Shown: one piece after another, positions 62,411 to 64,000 of the stretch
Layout of the letters: every line of letters begins with the position of its first letter
Numbering within the stretch: position 1 is the stretch's first letter
From: Brachyspira sp. SAP_772
Lineage (GTDB): Bacteria; Spirochaetota; Brachyspiria; Brachyspirales; Brachyspiraceae
Assembly (NCBI RefSeq): GCF_009755885.1
Contig: NZ_VYIX01000001.1
Span: 1 to 64,000 of the forward strand
Direction of reading: 5' to 3'
DNA length: 64,000 bases
Translations under genes and position numbers: made by a program
The notes under the pieces: generated by a model
The model's database searches: none
What the model was told of the DNA's origin: nothing
What the model saw: only the letters and a program-made list of their open reading frames with translations

Positions 62411-64000
62411 TTATTCTTCTAAATATGAATAAGAGAATTTATATTGAGCAAAAGGTATATAGAACACATCTTTTAATTTAGGGCTTTTTAATACAGCAGG
62501 TTCAAAATATGCTATAGGTATAATAACAGCCTCATCTTCTATAAGTATTTTTTCTGCTTTATGTAACTCTCTCATTCTAATATTTTGGTCAGTAGTTTTT
62601 GACGCTATACTAATTGCCTCATCAAAAGCCTTATTTGTAAATAGAGAGTGGTTCTTATATGAATAGCTAACAAACATTCCTAAAAACGTAGTAGGGTCAT
62701 TGTAGCTTCCAGTCCAGCTTGCAGCTGCCATAGTATAGTTTCTCTCTGTTCTAAATGCATGAATAAACGGTGCAAACTCCATTTGTGTAAGTTTAACATC
62801 TATACCAAGATTTTCTTTCCACATATTCTGCACAGCTTCAAACATGGGTATATCATTACTAAATGTAAGATAAAACTCTAATACAGGAAAACCTTCACCG
62901 TTTGGATATCCTGCTTCTGCCATTAACCTTTTAGCCTCTTCTACATTTTTTTGATAATCTGCTTTGTTTGTGCTTATATATTCGCCAGCATTATCTCTAA
63001 AATAACCTTTTACATCTGTAACACCCCAAGGCACTAATGCACCAGCAGGTCTTCCAGATTTTATAATATTATCTACTATGTAGTTTCTGTCTATAGCAAG
63101 TGATAATGCTTTCCTCACTCTTTTGTCTTTTAGAGTTTCATTTGTGGTATTGAGTGCATAATATTGAGTTCCTATTCTTGTAGCTATATCTATTAAACCT
63201 TCTTCTTTTAAGGTGTCTACATCTTGATATGGAAATTGATCAGAGAAATGAAGAGAGCCTTCTTTAACACCCGCAACTGCAGAATTAGGATTATCCATAA
63301 GAACAAATTTAATTCTTTCGGCAACTATTGTGTCAGCTCCCCAATAATTAGTATTTTTTACAACAGTAATACTTTCATCCGGCTTTCTCTCTTTTAACAT
63401 AAAAGCACCATTACCAATACAAGTTTTAGGATCCCTAGTCCAGTTATCAGGATTTTTTTCAACCATATCTTTTCTCACAGGTGAAAATACAGGAAGGTTC
63501 ACAAGCTCCAAAAAATAAGCTGTAGGATATTCTAATTTTACTTCTAATGTGTAATCATCTAAAGCCTTTATACCAAACTCATCAACAGGCATATATCCAG
63601 CATTAACATTAGAAAAATTAAGTATAGGTTCAAATAAATAACTAGGCTCGCTTGCCGTATCTGGATCAACAACTCTCTTCCAAGAATATTCAAAGTCCTG
63701 TGCTGTTAGAGGTTTTCCGTCAGACCATTTGCCATTTGTTCTTAAATGGAATATATATGTAAGCCCATCTTCAGATATGTCCCAACTTTCTGCAGCTCCC
63801 GGCTGAATAGCTATGTCTTTATATTTTGTAGTTAAGCATTCAAATAGATGAGTTACATAAGTAGAACCTTGCAATGTAATATTTAAAGCAGGATCAATAG
63901 TTTTTGGTTCTGCTCCTAGATTTACATAAATAGTGTTTTCGTCAATAGTTTTTTTAGTTGTACAAGATAAAAAAGATAAGAATAAAGCGGTAAGAATAAT
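62411..64000 (-). CDS. oppA: Oligopeptide ABC transporter substrate-binding lipoprotein, 5' end beyond window
   Basis: An open frame of 530 codons that runs off the right edge, so only a few residues of the signal peptide are missing. It begins inside a lipoprotein signal with lipobox LSFLSC (residues 8-13 here). The mature protein is an SBP_bac_5 (OppA/DppA) protein: LGAEPKTIDPALN near the start, SDGKPLTAQDFEYSWKRVVD further on, and WVT-like ligand loops. It would bind peptides in the periplasm for an ABC importer whose other genes are not in view. A shorter form starting at TTG 63874 would lose the signal peptide and is rejected. Confidence 0.9.
   Translation of the reverse strand: MILTALFLSFLSCTTKKTIDENTIYVNLGAEPKTIDPALNITLQGSTYVTHLFECLTTKYKDIAIQPGAAESWDISEDGLTYIFHLRTNGKWSDGKPLTAQDFEYSWKRVVDPDTASEPSYLFEPILNFSNVNAGYMPVDEFGIKALDDYTLEVKLEYPTAYFLELVNLPVFSPVRKDMVEKNPDNWTRDPKTCIGNGAFMLKERKPDESITVVKNTNYWGADTIVAERIKFVLMDNPNSAVAGVKEGSLHFSDQFPYQDVDTLKEEGLIDIATRIGTQYYALNTTNETLKDKRVRKALSLAIDRNYIVDNIIKSGRPAGALVPWGVTDVKGYFRDNAGEYISTNKADYQKNVEEAKRLMAEAGYPNGEGFPVLEFYLTFSNDIPMFEAVQNMWKENLGIDVKLTQMEFAPFIHAFRTERNYTMAAASWTGSYNDPTTFLGMFVSYSYKNHSLFTNKAFDEAISIASKTTDQNIRMRELHKAEKILIEDEAVIIPIAYFEPAVLKSPKLKDVFYIPFAQYKFSYSYLEE

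Noticed and set aside
63874-63874. TTG at 63874 as start of the OppA-like gene
   Set aside because: The frame stays open to the window edge and encodes a lipoprotein signal with lipobox upstream, so the gene starts beyond 64000.

Overview
The window looks like chromosomal DNA of an anaerobic spirochaete of the Brachyspira type. The signs are very AT-rich DNA with dense gene packing, short spirochaetal lipoboxes, a lone FliO-like flagellar gene, repeat proteins of the DUF285 (BspA-like) family, outer-membrane barrels, and core genes (pheS, pheT, valS, ispF) set among lineage-specific repeats. The genus is inferred from gene content, not from a database comparison.

Layout. 0-6.6 kb: a nucleoside salvage operon (end of deoC, two uridine phosphorylase-family genes, a BMP/PnrA-type lipoprotein, and the ATPase and two permeases of a nucleoside ABC importer). 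6.7-10.1 kb: a minus-strand catabolic unit (DHDPS/NAL-family aldolase, an Nramp-fold transporter lacking the metal motifs, a LacI-type repressor) controlled by twin perfect operators. 10.2-17 kb: two tandem Cof-type phosphatases, then a segmental duplication that carries two divergent HD-GYP-like proteins, one intact and one decayed copy of a small exported protein gene, and a 3' remnant of the second phosphatase gene; then a small TonB-dependent-receptor-like protein and tspO. 17.6-24.8 kb: ispF with a squalene/phytoene synthase, then a TetR-TolC-RND efflux operon with no adaptor gene. 25-32.4 kb: pheS-pheT with a purine phosphoribosyltransferase, a TrkH/KtrB potassium channel subunit, thpR and an Ogg2-type glycosylase. 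32.5-37.5 kb: an SbcD/YhaO-like nuclease with a membrane-anchored SMC-like ATPase (YhaN type), a thioredoxin-like lipoprotein, fliO, and tRNA-Ser(GCT).

37.7-44.8 kb holds three tandem paralogues built from about 25-residue DUF285 repeats. The two long ones end in a DUF4132 (MolR/YehI-like) region and none has a signal peptide. 44.9-48.9 kb is a complete spermidine operon (speD, arginine decarboxylase, speE, speB). It is preceded by a roughly 310-nt transcribed region with its own promoter, folded GC-richer segments and a strong terminator, which is either a small RNA or an attenuating leader. 49.8-54.7 kb: valS, a FrhB-like iron-sulfur protein and a small outer-membrane barrel. 55.3-59.6 kb: two tandem 7-TM proteins with degenerate chemoreceptor tips, then a CvpA-family gene. 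60.3-64 kb: a MATE transporter, a small PH-like membrane protein, and an OppA-type lipoprotein running off the right edge.

A composite intergenic repeat (module A, AT spacer, module B, about 200-280 bp) recurs at about 31.0, 42.1, 49.6 and 59.8 kb, with a lone module B at 39.4 kb. The best candidates for undescribed biology are the DUF285-DUF4132 cluster, the speD leader/RNA, and this repeat family.
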